Assembly: GCA_947397865.1 (NCBI GenBank)
Contig: OX377622.1
Span: 487,878-551,877 of the forward strand
DNA from: Polietes domitor
Taxonomy: Eukaryota; Arthropoda; Insecta; Diptera; Muscidae
DNA: 64,000 nucleotides
Reading direction: 5' to 3'
The notes beneath the pieces are model-generated. The model was not told the origin of the DNA and made no database searches. It worked only from the letters and a program-made list of their open reading frames with translations. The position numbers were made by a program, and so were the translations under genes. Positions 50,981 through 61,621 of this stretch are shown here, one piece after another; within the stretch, counting starts at the first letter, position 1; every line of letters begins with the position of its first letter.

Positions 50981-51475
50981 ATGTTCAATATATGCTTCGA
51001 AAATTTGCTGAAAGTAAAATGTTTAATTCAACTTCATAAAATCATATACTCTCAAGAACCAGCATATCTCTTCGACCGTATCCGCTTAGCAAGATCCAAT
51101 AGGGGAAAAATGCTAATCCTATCTCGAATAAATTGTTTAACGTCAGAGAAACAATTCTTCATATCCAGTACACGTCTTTGGAACTGCCTTCCACACAATA
51201 TTCAAACAATAAGCAATGCGAATCTTTTTAATATAAGCTATACCAATATTACAAATGATTCAATAATCTTACAAAATAATTTTTATTTCATCAATACATT
51301 TTTATACACTTGTTTTTACCCTATTTTTTCTCTTTCTTATTTTTATATATATTCATGTGTACTTATAAGTAACTTTCAAATTGTATCTCAATACTTCTCT
51401 AACTAGTACTGTCATGTATAAGATATATTTATCTTGTTGTACTAGTTTTACAAACAAATAAAATAAATTCAAATT
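50981..51475 (+). pseudogene. LINE fragment: C-terminal end of a non-LTR reverse transcriptase
   Basis: An open frame at 50981-51406 contains QLHKIIYSQEPAYLFDRI, LARSNRGK and RLWNCLPHNIQ. This is the pattern found at the C-terminal end of LINE reverse transcriptase polyproteins (CR1/Jockey-like group). The endonuclease and polymerase domains are missing, so this is a 5'-truncated insertion. The copy ends in an A-rich AATAAAATAAATTC tail near 51455-51475. Such elements insert by target-primed reverse transcription; this one is inert. Confidence 0.6.
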
Positions 51476-52384
51476 CATCATTCCATGGAATTGAAAATTG
51501 TCGTGTTATCATGCTGTTATGTATACATTTTATTATTATTGTATTATAGTGTTTAACAGCCAATAGCTGTTTACAGCCATTGTCTCCGTATCGTAGTGAC
51601 CGTATCGGATTACATATATGCATTTACAGGTAGAGGCTTTCACGAGTTGTTTTATAAGTAGAAATAGTCAAACACCTAGAACCATAAAGACTGAGAATAT
51701 GGGAAAATAAAAAATATATACAATAGATGTCCTCATAGTATTATTGGAATATTCAGCACACAAAGATGGTGAGATGGTGAACATTTGCAAGTTTTGTGCC
51801 ATCTACCTTTAATTTTTTCCCACGTAATGCTCAGTCTTTACGCTTTTAGGTCGTTGCTTCCAAGTGGTTGTGGTATTGGATAATCGATAATTAATTCAAT
51901 GCGAGTGAAATGCACGCCGAAAAGACGGCAATTGTTTTTCCAGAAGAAAAATACATCGATAGAGCAGAGACAACGATGCCACAGAAGAATATGAACTAAC
52001 CGCCTGATTTTCTAAAAGCAACGCGAGGGCTGAAATACGATGATTTGAAACAATTTGTGTACGCAATTTTTGAATATTTGAAAAAAATATTTACAAAATT
52101 ACCATTTACGACATATCGTAATATGTAGTTTATTTAAAAAAATAAACAAGTAAGGAAAGAATAACGTCGGACGGAGCCAACTTTATGATAGTAGCTACGC
52201 GAAAGTAAAAGATATAGCAGAAATATTTTGTGGTTTGTCATAAAACAAACCAAGCTTGCATTTTAAGTGCGCAAAACTGCAACTTTTTTCAACCAGGCCT
52301 AATATATATGTACAATATGTACATGTAATTAATTCAAAATTCTGAAAGATCAGAATTTATTAAAAATATCACAATTAGCGAAAA

Positions 52385-52388
<4 letters not shown>
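51476..52388. other. No supported gene
   Basis: At about 52147-52190 the phrase ACAAGTAAGGAAAGAATAAC resembles the head of a common fly repeat (AACAAGTAAGGAAAG type). Otherwise nothing recognisable. Confidence 0.45.

Positions 52389-52461
<73 letters not shown>
52389..52461. repeat. (AT)n microsatellite
   Basis: About 36 uninterrupted AT dinucleotides. Likely polymorphic. No function is implied. Confidence 0.97.
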
Positions 52462-52463
<2 letters not shown>

Positions 52464-52871
52464 GTTTCAAGGCTTTTTAAGCTGTTTGCACCATGACCGC
52501 CGTGTTCAAAGGGACTCAAGGAATTCAAATTCAAACTTTGGTAATATTTTCCCCGACTTTGTTTTAGTTGGGCGAAATATGTATGCCCCTTCTGATACCT
52601 AATCTGTTACAGATTTATTTTCATTTATATTTATTTTAAATACCGTAAATTCATAATATGCGTAATTCTTATTATAATTCGGCATAATTTAATTGTCTTT
52701 TTTCCATGCTTTATATAAGGTTACTTTCTATATATGTTTGTGTGCCACAAAATTTGAAATCAATTTTTGAAAGCTTTTTTCTCAACCAATTTTACTCAAA
52801 TTTTGCACACTTAATCATTTTCGATGACAATACAAGGAAATGGAAAAATTTGACCAATTGGACAAAGGGGC

Positions 52872-53213
52872 GTGGCACCTCCCATACGAAGTTAAAACCT
52901 ATTATTGAATATTGTCAGTTCTATGACACCTAGAGTGCTGAAATTTTGTGTAAGTGCATCTAGCATCAATTCGCATAGTTGTGCCAAAAATGGGCGGTAT
53001 TGGAAAAGTGGGCGTGGCATCTCCCATACGAAGTTAAAACCTATTATTGAATATTGTCAGTTCTATGACACCTAGAGTGCTGAAATTTTGTGTAAGTGCA
53101 TCTAGCATCAATTCGCATAGTTGTGCCAAAAAGGGGCGGTATTGGAAAAGTGGGCGTGGCACCTCCCATACGAAGTTAAAACCTATTATTGAATATTGTC
53201 AGTTCTGCTTGCA
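52872..53213 (-). repeat. Tandem 142-bp units with GGGCGTGGCA box
   Basis: GTGGCA(C/T)CTCCCATACGAAG occurs at 52872, 53014 and 53156, an exact 142-bp period. The first two units are nearly identical and the third is cut short. Reverse-complemented, the units match those at 25680-26110. The GC-box-like TGGGCGTGGC and ATGGGCGGTATTGGAAAAG occur in each unit boundary. Two 60-75-codon open frames here are repeat by-products. Confidence 0.9.
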
Positions 53214-53841
53214 TAAAGCATGGATTTGAAAAAAAAAATTTTTTTTGATTTACTAGTTGCTTTCGTATCACTTTGCTCCTATCGCCACAAGTAAAGTTGA
53301 ATTGAGTTCGTAATTCAAGACAACTATATGCGTACACTGTTAAGTTTACACGTAGTCAATTTTCACCAAATTATGGAATACAAAAAGTCTCTACTTGTGC
53401 AAATAATATGCTGCAAAGAGTCGTATGTTTTAATATAAGTTGAGACATTTTAATCGACAACAACATAAATTACACCGCGCAACAACAAAATGTTTATGCA
53501 GACCAAACAAACTATATTTTTATGAAAGCAGAGTCACAACATACCATTTTCATTCCCTTTTAAAAGAACATCGAATTTACAAAACATTTTTTATTATTTA
53601 AAATTCTTTCTTACAATTTACAAAAGTGAAAACAAAGCAAGCAAAATATGTTGTTGAAGAAGCCCAAGAACAGTCAACAGAATCAAAATGGTATTTTGAA
53701 GATTATATCAGAATTTTACTATTAGCTTTCATTTGGTAGTAGCCCCAATCGACAAAAGTGTTCCAGTTGGCCATAATGGACGCGCAAATCATCCTCTTCA
53801 GAAATTTTGAGATATTTCGCTAAAAATGGTATTTTCAAGAT
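53214..53841. other. No supported gene; short direct repeat
   Basis: AAAATGGTATTTTGAAGATTAT at about 53685 recurs, with one change, at about 53823, just outside the inverted arm that starts at 53842. No coding signal. Confidence 0.5.
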
Positions 53842-53909
53842 TATCGCCCATGTGCTGACAACCGCATGATTTCCAAATCGCATTTTGTTTAGCGATTTCG
53901 AGATTCTTA

Positions 53910-55190
53910 CTTAATGATCGACAGTATGGCTTCCGTAGGAATCGATCTACGGGAGACCTGATGACACTGCTATCCGAAAAGTGGAATCGATCTATTCACA
54001 AGCTTGGTGAGAGTAAGGTCGTTGCTCTAGATATCTCCAAGGCCTTTGATAGAGTTTGGCACGGCGCACTCATATCAAAGCTTATCGCTTTTGGTGTTGG
54101 TAGTGACTTCTCTCGATTTATATCGAGCTTTCTCAGAGATCGCACTATACGTGTTGTTGTAGATGGGTTCTCATCCGACGAGCATAGGTTAACCGCAGGA
54201 GTACCACAGGGCTCTGTCCTTTCCCCCTCCCTTTTTCTTATTTTCATCGACGACCTCTTGGATCAGACTGTGAATCCAATATACTCATTCGCGGATGACA
54301 GCAACCTCTGTCATTCATACTCATTCGATCATAGACCAAGTCGTCAAGAAATTGAGGATAAAAGGCGATTGATGGATGAGTCACTTAGCCAGGATTTGAT
54401 GGCCATTTCTGAATGGGGTCGTGAGAATAGAGTAGATTTTAATGCACGTAAGACCCAGTGCTCCTTGTTGTCTCACAAACGATTCACTGATCCAATGGTG
54501 TCGTCGATTTTAATGAACGGTGTAGATATTGAGCAATCAGATGCTCTCGATGTTCTCGGCATGAAAATACAACGTGATGTTCGATGGACAAAGCATGTAT
54601 TTGATGTGTCGAAAGATGCCTTCAAATGTTTAGGCTTTCTAAAAAGATGTAAAAAATATTTCACACCCTCTGATCTTCTCAATATCTACACTACCTACAT
54701 CAGACCAAAGATGGAATACAACTCCCATATATGGTCGGGAGCTCCAGCTTCATCACTGGAGCTACTTGACCGTGTCCAGAGGAGGGCGATGGTGTTGATA
54801 GGTGATGGTAGGATATCCAATTCTATTGTCTCCCTTGAACACCGTCGTAATGTTGGTTGTGTGTCATTGTTCTATCGATACTTTCATGGTGTTTGTTCTT
54901 CGGAAATTCGTCATCTTATACCGCCCGTGAGAACGTTCGGTAGAGATACGCGACTTTCCAGGAACGCTCACCCATTTGTTGTCGATTGGACAACCGACCG
55001 CACTACACATTACAGAATAAATTCGTTCTTCGCCCGTACTATCCGTATGTGGAATCGACTTCCGGCAAATATCTTTCCCTCCAATTACGACATTCAGAGA
55101 TTCAAAACAGATGTCAACAGACACTACTCCCTCTTTCCTCCTTCCAATACCTTATCTTCCTTCTACCAACGCAATGCACTGCATTTATAG
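53910..55190 (+). pseudogene. Non-LTR (LINE) reverse transcriptase fragment, intact frame
   Basis: The frame is open for about 426 codons from 53910 to TAG at 55188-55190. It covers most of the reverse transcriptase: NDRQYGFRRNRSTGDL, VALDISKAFDRVWH (first catalytic aspartate region), AGVPQGSVLSPSLFLIFI, and the active-site box SFADDS. The thumb and C-terminal regions follow (SNSIVSLEHRRNVGC, RMWNRLPANIFP). Upstream endonuclease and early polymerase parts are absent, a normal 5' truncation. Only about 30 bases of 3' UTR separate the stop from a 48-base A-rich tail (55219-55267). The intact frame and long tail suggest a fairly recent insertion. It belongs to the CR1/Jockey-like assemblage; the exact clade is not resolved. 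It is not expected to be functional. Confidence 0.88.
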
Positions 55191-55218
55191 GGGACATCCC
55201 CTGAGTGTTGGTTCAGTG

Positions 55219-55232
55219 AAAAAAAAAAAAAG

Positions 55233-55267
<35 letters not shown>
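55219..55267 (+). other. LINE poly(A) tail
   Basis: Almost pure A-run (one G near 55232) directly after the LINE 3' end and before the right inverted arm. It marks target-primed reverse transcription. Confidence 0.9.
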
Positions 55268-55272
<5 letters not shown>

Positions 55273-55349
55273 AATGCGAAATTTAGAGACTCGAAATCGC
55301 CAAAAAAATGCGATTTGGAAATCATGCGGTTGTCAGCACATGGGCGATA

Positions 55350-55917
55350 GTTAAGAAGAAGACACAAATGATTTTTTAACATTCACTAAACAATAATCAA
55401 CACTTCGTCAATACCATTTAACTCTAGTAACTTTCAAGCTTAACGTTGCAACACTTCAAAATAAGCAATATCTGGTCAATCAATTGATAATCTGAATATT
55501 ATGGAATTCATCGGGAATAATGTCCATTCCGAAATACATACCTTAGAATACCGTTTTACTTGTTTTGTTTAATTTGAATGAGAAAACATGTTGAAGACTA
55601 ATACCAGTAATAATGATATAGATGTCATGAAAGTGATTTAGTCCGAACATACCTTATTTTTGAATTACTCTATCGTCCTTCGTTACGCTATGCACTTTGC
55701 CCCTATCAAAATATTTGTATTCTACTGGGTGTATGAAAACAAAGCATACCGAAGTATTAATAAAATATAAGTAGAGGTGTAATGTAATAAAACTTTTTGA
55801 ACAAGGCGAGATTTATTCCTTATTATCGTATATAAACTTCAGATGAATAGATTTGGCATTAAACATCAATTGTACGATTTCAATAAACTAAAAAAACAGA
55901 TCTTATTTATTGTAATA
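55350..55917. other. Intergenic DNA and probable Clp 3' UTR
   Basis: No gene. The Clp transcript (minus strand) likely ends here: AATAAA on the minus strand occurs at 55906-55911 (too close to the stop to be the main signal) and at 55812-55817, about 100 bases past the stop. Confidence 0.5.
55812..55817 (-). terminator. Candidate Clp poly(A) signal
   Basis: AATAAA on the minus strand about 100 bases beyond the Clp stop codon. Placement fits a short 3' UTR. Confidence 0.45.
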
Positions 55918-56936
55918 TCATTTATGACTCCGCTGGTTTGATAGAAAAGCCAGATGTCCTTTTGGACATTTGTTGGCATAATGACCTTTTGTGCCACATT
56001 TATAACAGGTAATTTCCTCTAAAGGTTTCGATATCTTCTGGAAGATGGGACCATTGCTTGCTGTTCGAGAATTTAAAGATGAATCGAAATTGTCATTTAT
56101 TCCTGCATTTGTTAAAGCGTCCTGTGAATCTCTGTTTTGCTGGCTATTAATATACCCCGCACTTATTGGACCCGTATAATGAGAATATCGAAGGTTGGCT
56201 GTTTGTCTATTTGTTTGTTGTTCTATTGTATTGTCAGGATTACTTTTGCACATCGAAGCTTTATGACCGAATTCTCCACAGAAATGACATGTTGGTATTT
56301 TTTTCTGAAACTGTTCTTTGCTGGCTTCTGCACTGGGTGGTAACTCAAAACGGGGATGCATATGCTTACAGCTCCAACCATTAGGACAAAAACCAGATAA
56401 ATAATTCATACACAAGACTCTTCGCACATGCCGATGTCTGCAGTGGGGACCATGGCGACAAAACCCTCGATCGTACCAGGGACAATCCTTTATCTTACTT
56501 TCGGGATCAATATGCAGAAATGGGCATTCTTTGTTGTGGCAGGCATTGAAGCGTGAATAGAAATAGCATTCCGGCATTTTTTTCATGTCGAATTCATGCA
56601 GAAATTCGCATTGATCGCCTTTTTTGCACAAACCACGCAACCAATGTTTACAAACAATAGTACGGTCACCACGAATATGACGAAATGGGCACATGGCTCC
56701 CTTATTACATTCTTCTCCATTTTTTGAGTTGAGAAATTGGCAAACTGCAGCTACAGATTCTTTTAAAAAAACAACAATTAATGTTAATTATGGGAATGTT
56801 GTATATTCGGAGTGTGTTGTACTTCATACTTACTGTCCATTCCAAAAAAGGGCAGCGAAATCGCTCCTACTTGTTCAGTGAGATCCCTCTCCACTTTGAA
56901 GTATATGTGATTAACATTAGCCAATATCATATCCAT
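55918..56936 (-). CDS. Clp: Clipper / CPSF30, cleavage and polyadenylation factor subunit 4
   Basis: Two exons on the minus strand, 56834-56936 and 55918-56759, joined across a 74-base intron (GTAAGT donor, AAAAG acceptor), give 314 residues. Five CCCH zinc fingers lie at about 41-62, 71-89, 99-117, 127-145 and 151-169. Two CCHC zinc knuckles follow at 192-205 (CHFCGEFGHKASMC) and 286-299 (CYKCGTKGHYANKC). Five CCCH fingers plus two knuckles is the Drosophila Clipper layout. In the nucleus CPSF30 belongs to the CPSF complex and helps recognise the AAUAAA signal during pre-mRNA cleavage and polyadenylation; the fly protein has also been reported to cut RNA. The first ATG (56934-56936) begins MDMILANV, matching the family N-terminus. 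The linker between the two knuckles (about 206-285) is low-complexity and least conserved. The gene looks intact. Confidence 0.96.
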
Positions 56937-57009
56937 GTTTATTACTCAAAAAATCGCCAAAAATATTTATTTATTATTTATTATTCCTTCCCAGAGAACG
57001 AAGTCGACC

Positions 57010-57170
57010 CAAATTGACGGCGGCCGGCGGTAGCATTTTGTTGACCGAACGGCGGCGGCTTTTTTAATTTCCTTCGACGGTTGCTGAATTTCGGCTCGAT
57101 CAGCTGATTGAAAAATAGTCGGCGGCGCGCCGGCTAAAAGTGGCCGCCGACTGAAAAATGCTCCACCGAA
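57010..57170. promoter_or_regulatory. GC-rich region upstream of Clp
   Basis: An unusually GC-rich block for this AT-rich window lies about 75-235 bases before the Clp ATG. It includes GGCGGCCGGCGG, CGGCGGCGG and CGGCGGCGCGCCGGC. TCGGCGGC (57119) and GCCGCCGA (57143) form a perfect 8-bp inverted pair. It may be the promoter and 5' UTR of Clp, or a small GC-rich repeat that landed there. Confidence 0.45.
57099..57108. promoter_or_regulatory. ATCAGCTGAT core-promoter E-box
   Basis: A perfect palindrome that fits AWCAGCTGWT, an E-box-type motif enriched in Drosophila core promoters (motif 5 of Ohler and colleagues). It lies 163 bases before the Clp start codon, which suits a housekeeping promoter. 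The role is inferred from motif and position only. Confidence 0.4.
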
Positions 57171-58541
57171 TGTACTATTTATTAGCCAGAACAGTTTTTC
57201 CCCAACTGATACAAAAAGTAACAAGTATCAACAGCAAGAAGTGCTATTATATTTTCTTAAAATTTGCTTTGAAAATGCTGTGCACTTCAAATGCATAAAA
57301 GATTTCCAAACGTTCTTTCTATGACCCAAATTTATATGTAGTAGCGACCCATATTTTCCGAGTTGACGATACCGTACAATAATTGTATAATTATTATTAA
57401 TAAAGTAATTAATTAATATAATAATTTATTAATAATTTAACTTGATAATTTACTCTTGGTCAATATGTTCAAATACTACATTGTGGAGAGTATAAAAGAT
57501 TTGGCCCGATCGGAATACTCATAATTTTAACATTTGATAATGCTTTTAGAGGCATTTGTACGCATCTGAAAATTAAGGTTGATATGTTTTATGATTATTC
57601 CTAAAATAAATCCCAGCTTCTAAAGGGATGCCCTAACACGTATACAGGCCAAAGAAGTTTGCGTACATATAGGGTAAGTGTCCCTAAGTTCGGCATGTAC
57701 CAGTAGTCGGCATTTTAGAATTCAAATGTAAATAAATAAGAATAGCGACTGTTAAATATTTAAAAAAATTTAAGTTTCTTTTGAAAATATATTCAGCTCC
57801 ATTTGGCGTCATTTTAACATCATTCTGTAATAACACGCACGGGAGTACATTTTTTATTGCTTTTTTTAGTGAATAGACCAATTTAAAAAGGCCAGAAAAT
57901 CATAGTAATTTAAGATATATTTTAAACATTGAAATGTTTGAATAGTTGAAATTTGAAATGGCTGTTTATGCGAAACTAATACAAATAGAAGCATGCAATT
58001 TGAAGTATTTTTAGAAGGCTTTTTCATCCTTGATTTGCCATTTGTACCGGTATCATTTTTGTGTAAACTATTTTTTACATCTAAAACAATATCCTTTATG
58101 TAATTAAAATATGTAGTTGTTACACCAATAGCATACTTACATTCGTAAGGACATCAGTTACAAAACGAAAAAAGTTAAAGTGTCAATCTTGACAAATTAC
58201 AAGTTTCAAAGTGATAATTTTAAGGAAGCGCATCTAAATATACAGTTCGTCAAGCAAAAAAGTTAAGATTTTAATTATTAGAAAGATGAAAATAACAATG
58301 GCCAAAAGTGTTTACTAATAATATTTTCCCAAAACAAAATAATACAATATATATATATATACAAAATATACAATTGATTTTGATTTTTAACAAAAACGAT
58401 CTAAATCGACTTTAATAGAGCTGTTTTTCTTTAACCAGGGATAACACAGCTGGAATAACCAAAACGTAAATAAAATGCTAATTTTTCACTCAATGGGAAA
58501 AAAATAATTGATTAATACTCAACGCAAGGATTGCACACCAT
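57171..58541. other. No supported gene
   Basis: AT-rich intergenic DNA upstream of Clp. ACAGGCCAAAGAAGTTTGCG near 57642 and ACAGTTCGTCAAGCAAAAAA near 58240 resemble Tc1/mariner-type ends, but they do not pair with each other, so no element is called. Confidence 0.45.
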
Positions 58542-58676
58542 AGGCCTGTTCGATTGGGCTTACTAGCTTACCAGGAAAAATCTGGCAACACAACTAAGAG
58601 AGTGACAAGCTACTTTCTTGTTAAGCGACTAAATTCCATACAAAAATTAAACTAGTAAGCTCAATCGAACAGGCCT
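58542..58676. mobile_element. Miniature inverted-repeat element
   Basis: AGGCCTGTTCGATTGGGCTT at the left and the inverse of AGGCCTGTTCGATTGAGCTT at the right enclose a 135-bp non-coding element. Inverted similarity continues through ACTAG. CAT lies on both sides (58539-58541 and 58677-58679) and may be a 3-bp target duplication. No superfamily is assigned. Confidence 0.75.
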
Positions 58677-58824
58677 CATATCTGGTATTCAACTCGTTAA
58701 AGATAAAGCTGATAAAATGACGTTAAATTTTAAACGGAGATGTGAAGCCCCGAGTAATTCTCACATCAACAATTTATCTAATGTCAATTTTATTTAAAAT
58801 AGCTTAAACATTCTAGTCAAATAA

Positions 58825-58892
58825 TTTTGTAATTTGTTTTAAATTGGCCCGATGGCTTTGAATTACAAGTTGAAATAAATAAATCAAATCAA
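58825..58892 (+). repeat. LINE 3'-end fragment
   Basis: TTTAAATTGGCCCGATGGCT and TTGAATTACAAGTTGAAAT followed by AAATAAATCAAATCAA form the 3' end of the LINE family also present at 62547-62660 (+) and 63116-64000 (-). This is an extreme 5' truncation of about 70 bases. Confidence 0.8.
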
Positions 58893-59610
58893 TCTTCAAA
58901 AGGTTTTTTCTAATTTTTTCCTTTATAAATCCTAATAATATGTATACTCATGCCTTATAATGTTTCTGAAATCTAATTTTTTACTAAGTAGAAAAGGATT
59001 TATTATCCTAAACTCTTTATTGTATGAATTCAAATGTAATACCCATAATGATATAAGAAATAAAGAAATTAATTTAAAAACTAGATTTCGCATGCAGTGT
59101 GAAAAGGCTATAAGGGGAAACAATTTTATTTTATTTTTATTTATTTGTTGTCGACGGTCTAAGGCCTGATATAGACGATTTTATTTTTCCTAACAAAATC
59201 AACAACGTATTCACACGTGGCATTTGCGAACTTAACGTCCAATTAGACAGACAGTAAGTAGTGCCTTCTCACATATTCAAAAATGTAAAAACGTATGAGA
59301 CGGCGCTATAGTCTCAGCGACTTGCGACTGACACGTCTCAAAGCCCTTTCATACCATGACATCGCCACTCAGGAATTGCCATTTATTGTTATCATTTAAA
59401 ATACAACCCTGTGTAAAATGCTTGTTGATAATGGTTGGGTCAAGCATAAAATAGGAACGACTGAGGATTGAAACGGAAATGCTTGTGATTGAGATGAAAT
59501 TAATTCTTTTTGTTTTCGGGTTTTCAGGAGGTGTGTGGTTTTTTGCACATGTTGTGATTTGTTTTATTAATATTAGTTAACTATAGTTGTAATAATTCCA
59601 GGTTAACACT
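58893..59610. other. Intergenic DNA, RpL12 promoter and 5' UTR
   Basis: No gene. The RpL12 promoter and leader must lie in the last few hundred bases, but I cannot place the start site. CCAG just before 59602 could be a 5' UTR splice acceptor, which is common in ribosomal protein genes. Confidence 0.4.
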
Positions 59611-60289
59611 ATGCCGCCCAAGTTCGATCCTACTGAAGTTAAATTAGGTAAATAAGTGAATTTGTAGATTTTAATCATGAAGCCTAACCTAAAGTTTTTT
59701 CTATTCCAGTGTACTTGCGCTGCGTTGGCGGTGAAGTCGGTGCCACTTCCTCATTGGCCCCTAAAATTGGTCCATTGGGTTTGGTAAGTGTTGATGCAAT
59801 AAAGTTTTCATTAATCATTTTAAAATTTCTAAATAATTTATTATAGTCTCCAAAAAAAGTTGGTGATGATATTGCCAAAGCTACTTCTGACTGGAAGGGT
59901 TTGAAGATTACTGTTTGCTTGACAATTCAAAACAGACAGGCTGCAATTTCGGTGGTTCCATCTGCGGCATCGTTGATCATTAAAGCATTGAAAGAGCCAC
60001 CACGCGACAGAAAGAAGCAGAAGAACAGTAAGTTAATTTGTTTATTTGTGTATACCATGTGTAATTTTGTTTTTTTTTTTCAGTCAAGCATTCCGGCAAT
60101 GTTTCGTTCGACGATATCCTCTCCATTGCCCGCACAATGAGACCCAGATCGATGGCTCGTGGCTTAGATGGAACCTGCAAAGAAATCTTGGGCACTGCTC
60201 AAAGTGTCGGATGCACTGTTGATGGTCGTCTACCGCACGACATTATTGATGATATAAATAGTGGCGCTGTAGAAGTTCCATCCGAATAA
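59611..60289 (+). CDS. RpL12: 60S ribosomal protein L12 (uL11)
   Basis: Four coding exons, 59611-59647, 59710-59783, 59847-60027 and 60084-60289, with GT/AG junctions and introns of only 56-63 bases, give 165 residues, the normal eukaryotic length. The start MPPKFDPTEVK and the segments YLRCVGGEVGATSSLAPK, GPLGLSPKKVGDDIAKAT, IQNRQAAISVVPSA and GTAQSVGCTVDGR are highly characteristic. The protein binds 28S rRNA at the base of the ribosomal stalk on the large subunit and supports elongation-factor function in the cytoplasm. Residues 1-70 form the N-terminal rRNA/stalk-binding domain and the rest the C-terminal domain. ATTAAA at 60338-60343 could be the poly(A) signal, about 50 bases after the stop. 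The gene appears intact. Confidence 0.98.
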
Positions 60290-60337
60290 GTTTAAATTAA
60301 TTTGAACGCCTTTATTTGTGCTGAGACGGACTAAAAT

Positions 60338-60343
60338 ATTAAA
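60338..60343 (+). terminator. Candidate RpL12 poly(A) signal
   Basis: ATTAAA, the commonest variant signal, sits 49 bases after the RpL12 stop codon. A short 3' UTR is usual for ribosomal protein genes. Confidence 0.4.
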
Positions 60344-61131
60344 TATTTTATATTATGAGGAAAAAATCGTTGCGTTTTTGTTTGATGATTACTGATATTT
60401 TGTATATCCACATATCCACCTTGGGGATTACTACTGTCGAAAGCTTCCGGAGAAATGCGAAATCTACAGATCTAGCAAATAAATTGTTATTTATAACACC
60501 GTGTGACAAAATGAAAAAAAAAATGATGGGCCATGAAAATGTCTATAATTCTAAAAGCTGACGCGAAACAACAAAACTGCAATCAGTTTTAATTTTTCTG
60601 CTCGAGTTTACATATTAATTTTTTCGTAATTTTTCTACTGATACTGGGCAATATGAATAATCTTTGTGGTTTTAGGAAACAAATCTATATTTTTTATTAA
60701 ACTTGAGATCAAAGATCAAACAGCAAGAATGCTGTGTACTCGGCTTGTTTTCGTTCGAAAGGACTTAACATTTAAGGATAAACTTCTTGAACATTTTTTT
60801 TTGAGAAATTGCATTTAAATTAGTCAAAGCATTGATGAGCACTTGACCTGACCACATCGTCTCAGCGCTCTAACAAAATTGGAGGACAAAGTCTTGTGAA
60901 TGTAAACGAACCCATAAAAATAAAAACTGAGTACAACAGCATTGTTATCTGAGTACAACAGCATTGTTATGTGGTATTTCTAGTTTCATATATATATACA
61001 GTATAAATAAAGTATTTTGATTGTCAAAAGATTCCTATTTCATTTGGGTCTAATATCGCGATAAATTATAAAAAAATGTAAAATTGTTGAATAGTTATAT
61101 CCTTCAAAAATATCAAATCATTTAACCAAGA
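60344..61131. other. No supported gene; 22-bp duplication
   Basis: CTGAGTACAACAGCATTGTT plus AT is perfectly duplicated in tandem at 60927-60948 and 60949-60970. A 68-codon frame at 60355-60561 matches nothing known. Otherwise featureless. Confidence 0.5.
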
Positions 61132-61336
61132 GCCTAATCCACCCATACAACATGTCGTAAACGACTATCGTAAAGGGTTTTCGTTTGTTGTGGAAATTAA
61201 ACGACTTGTTCTTTTAATGTAGCCCACTTGAAGTCATGAAAAGTTATACCAAATATTTTTTATCGAAATATACACCGAAATTACACTACAAACAAAAACC
61301 ATTACGATAGTAGATTACGAGATGTATGGATTAGGC
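61132..61336. mobile_element. Miniature fold-back element
   Basis: The left arm reads GCCTAATCCACCCATACAAC then ACTATCGTAAAGGGTTTTCG. The right arm is the inverse of GCCTAATCCATACATCTCGT then ACTATCGTAATGGTTTTTG. The roughly 65-base arms are about 75-80% similar around a short centre, 205 bp in all. No clear target duplication and no coding capacity. Confidence 0.7.
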
Positions 61337-61621
61337 AATATACTATGAAAAATAAGTGCCCAGTTTTGCTGTTTCTTGTCAGCTTTTAGAATTATATAGA
61401 CATTTCCATGTCCATTAATTTTTTTCATTTTGTATTATATTCGTATGTATTATAAATTAGATGCAAATTTAAATTTTATGCAAAATGATATCAGGAACAG
61501 ATGTAATTGAATTCCGGCGTAACACAAATGAGTTTCATGATAACAGAATTAAAAAGATCGATATAACCAATTTAATGTTGGAATATTTTGCATAGCGTTA
61601 TGCATATTTTATACAAACACT
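61337..61621. other. No supported feature
   Basis: AT-rich DNA between two repeats; nothing recognised. Confidence 0.5.

Larger units (their letters stand above)
53842..55349. mobile_element. Inverted-arm element enclosing a LINE insertion
   Basis: The left arm (53842 to about 53905) starts TATCGCCCATGTGCTGACAA. The right arm (about 55285-55349) is its inverse. The first 44 bases match perfectly, and similarity continues with minor changes through GCGATTTCGAG. TA lies at both outer edges and could be a target duplication. Between the arms sit a LINE reverse transcriptase fragment and its poly(A) tail. The simplest reading is a fold-back (palindromic) miniature element into whose centre a 5'-truncated LINE inserted. 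Confidence 0.75.

Noticed and set aside
56967..57224. 85-codon minus-strand frame upstream of Clp
   Set aside because: It overlaps the GC-rich presumed promoter, is not joined to Clp by any splice signal and has no known relative. The real Clp start is supported by family similarity.
57642..58270. Tc1/mariner element between two TIR-like phrases
   Set aside because: The two end-like sequences are not inverted copies of each other and no TA-bounded pair or transposase relic lies between them.
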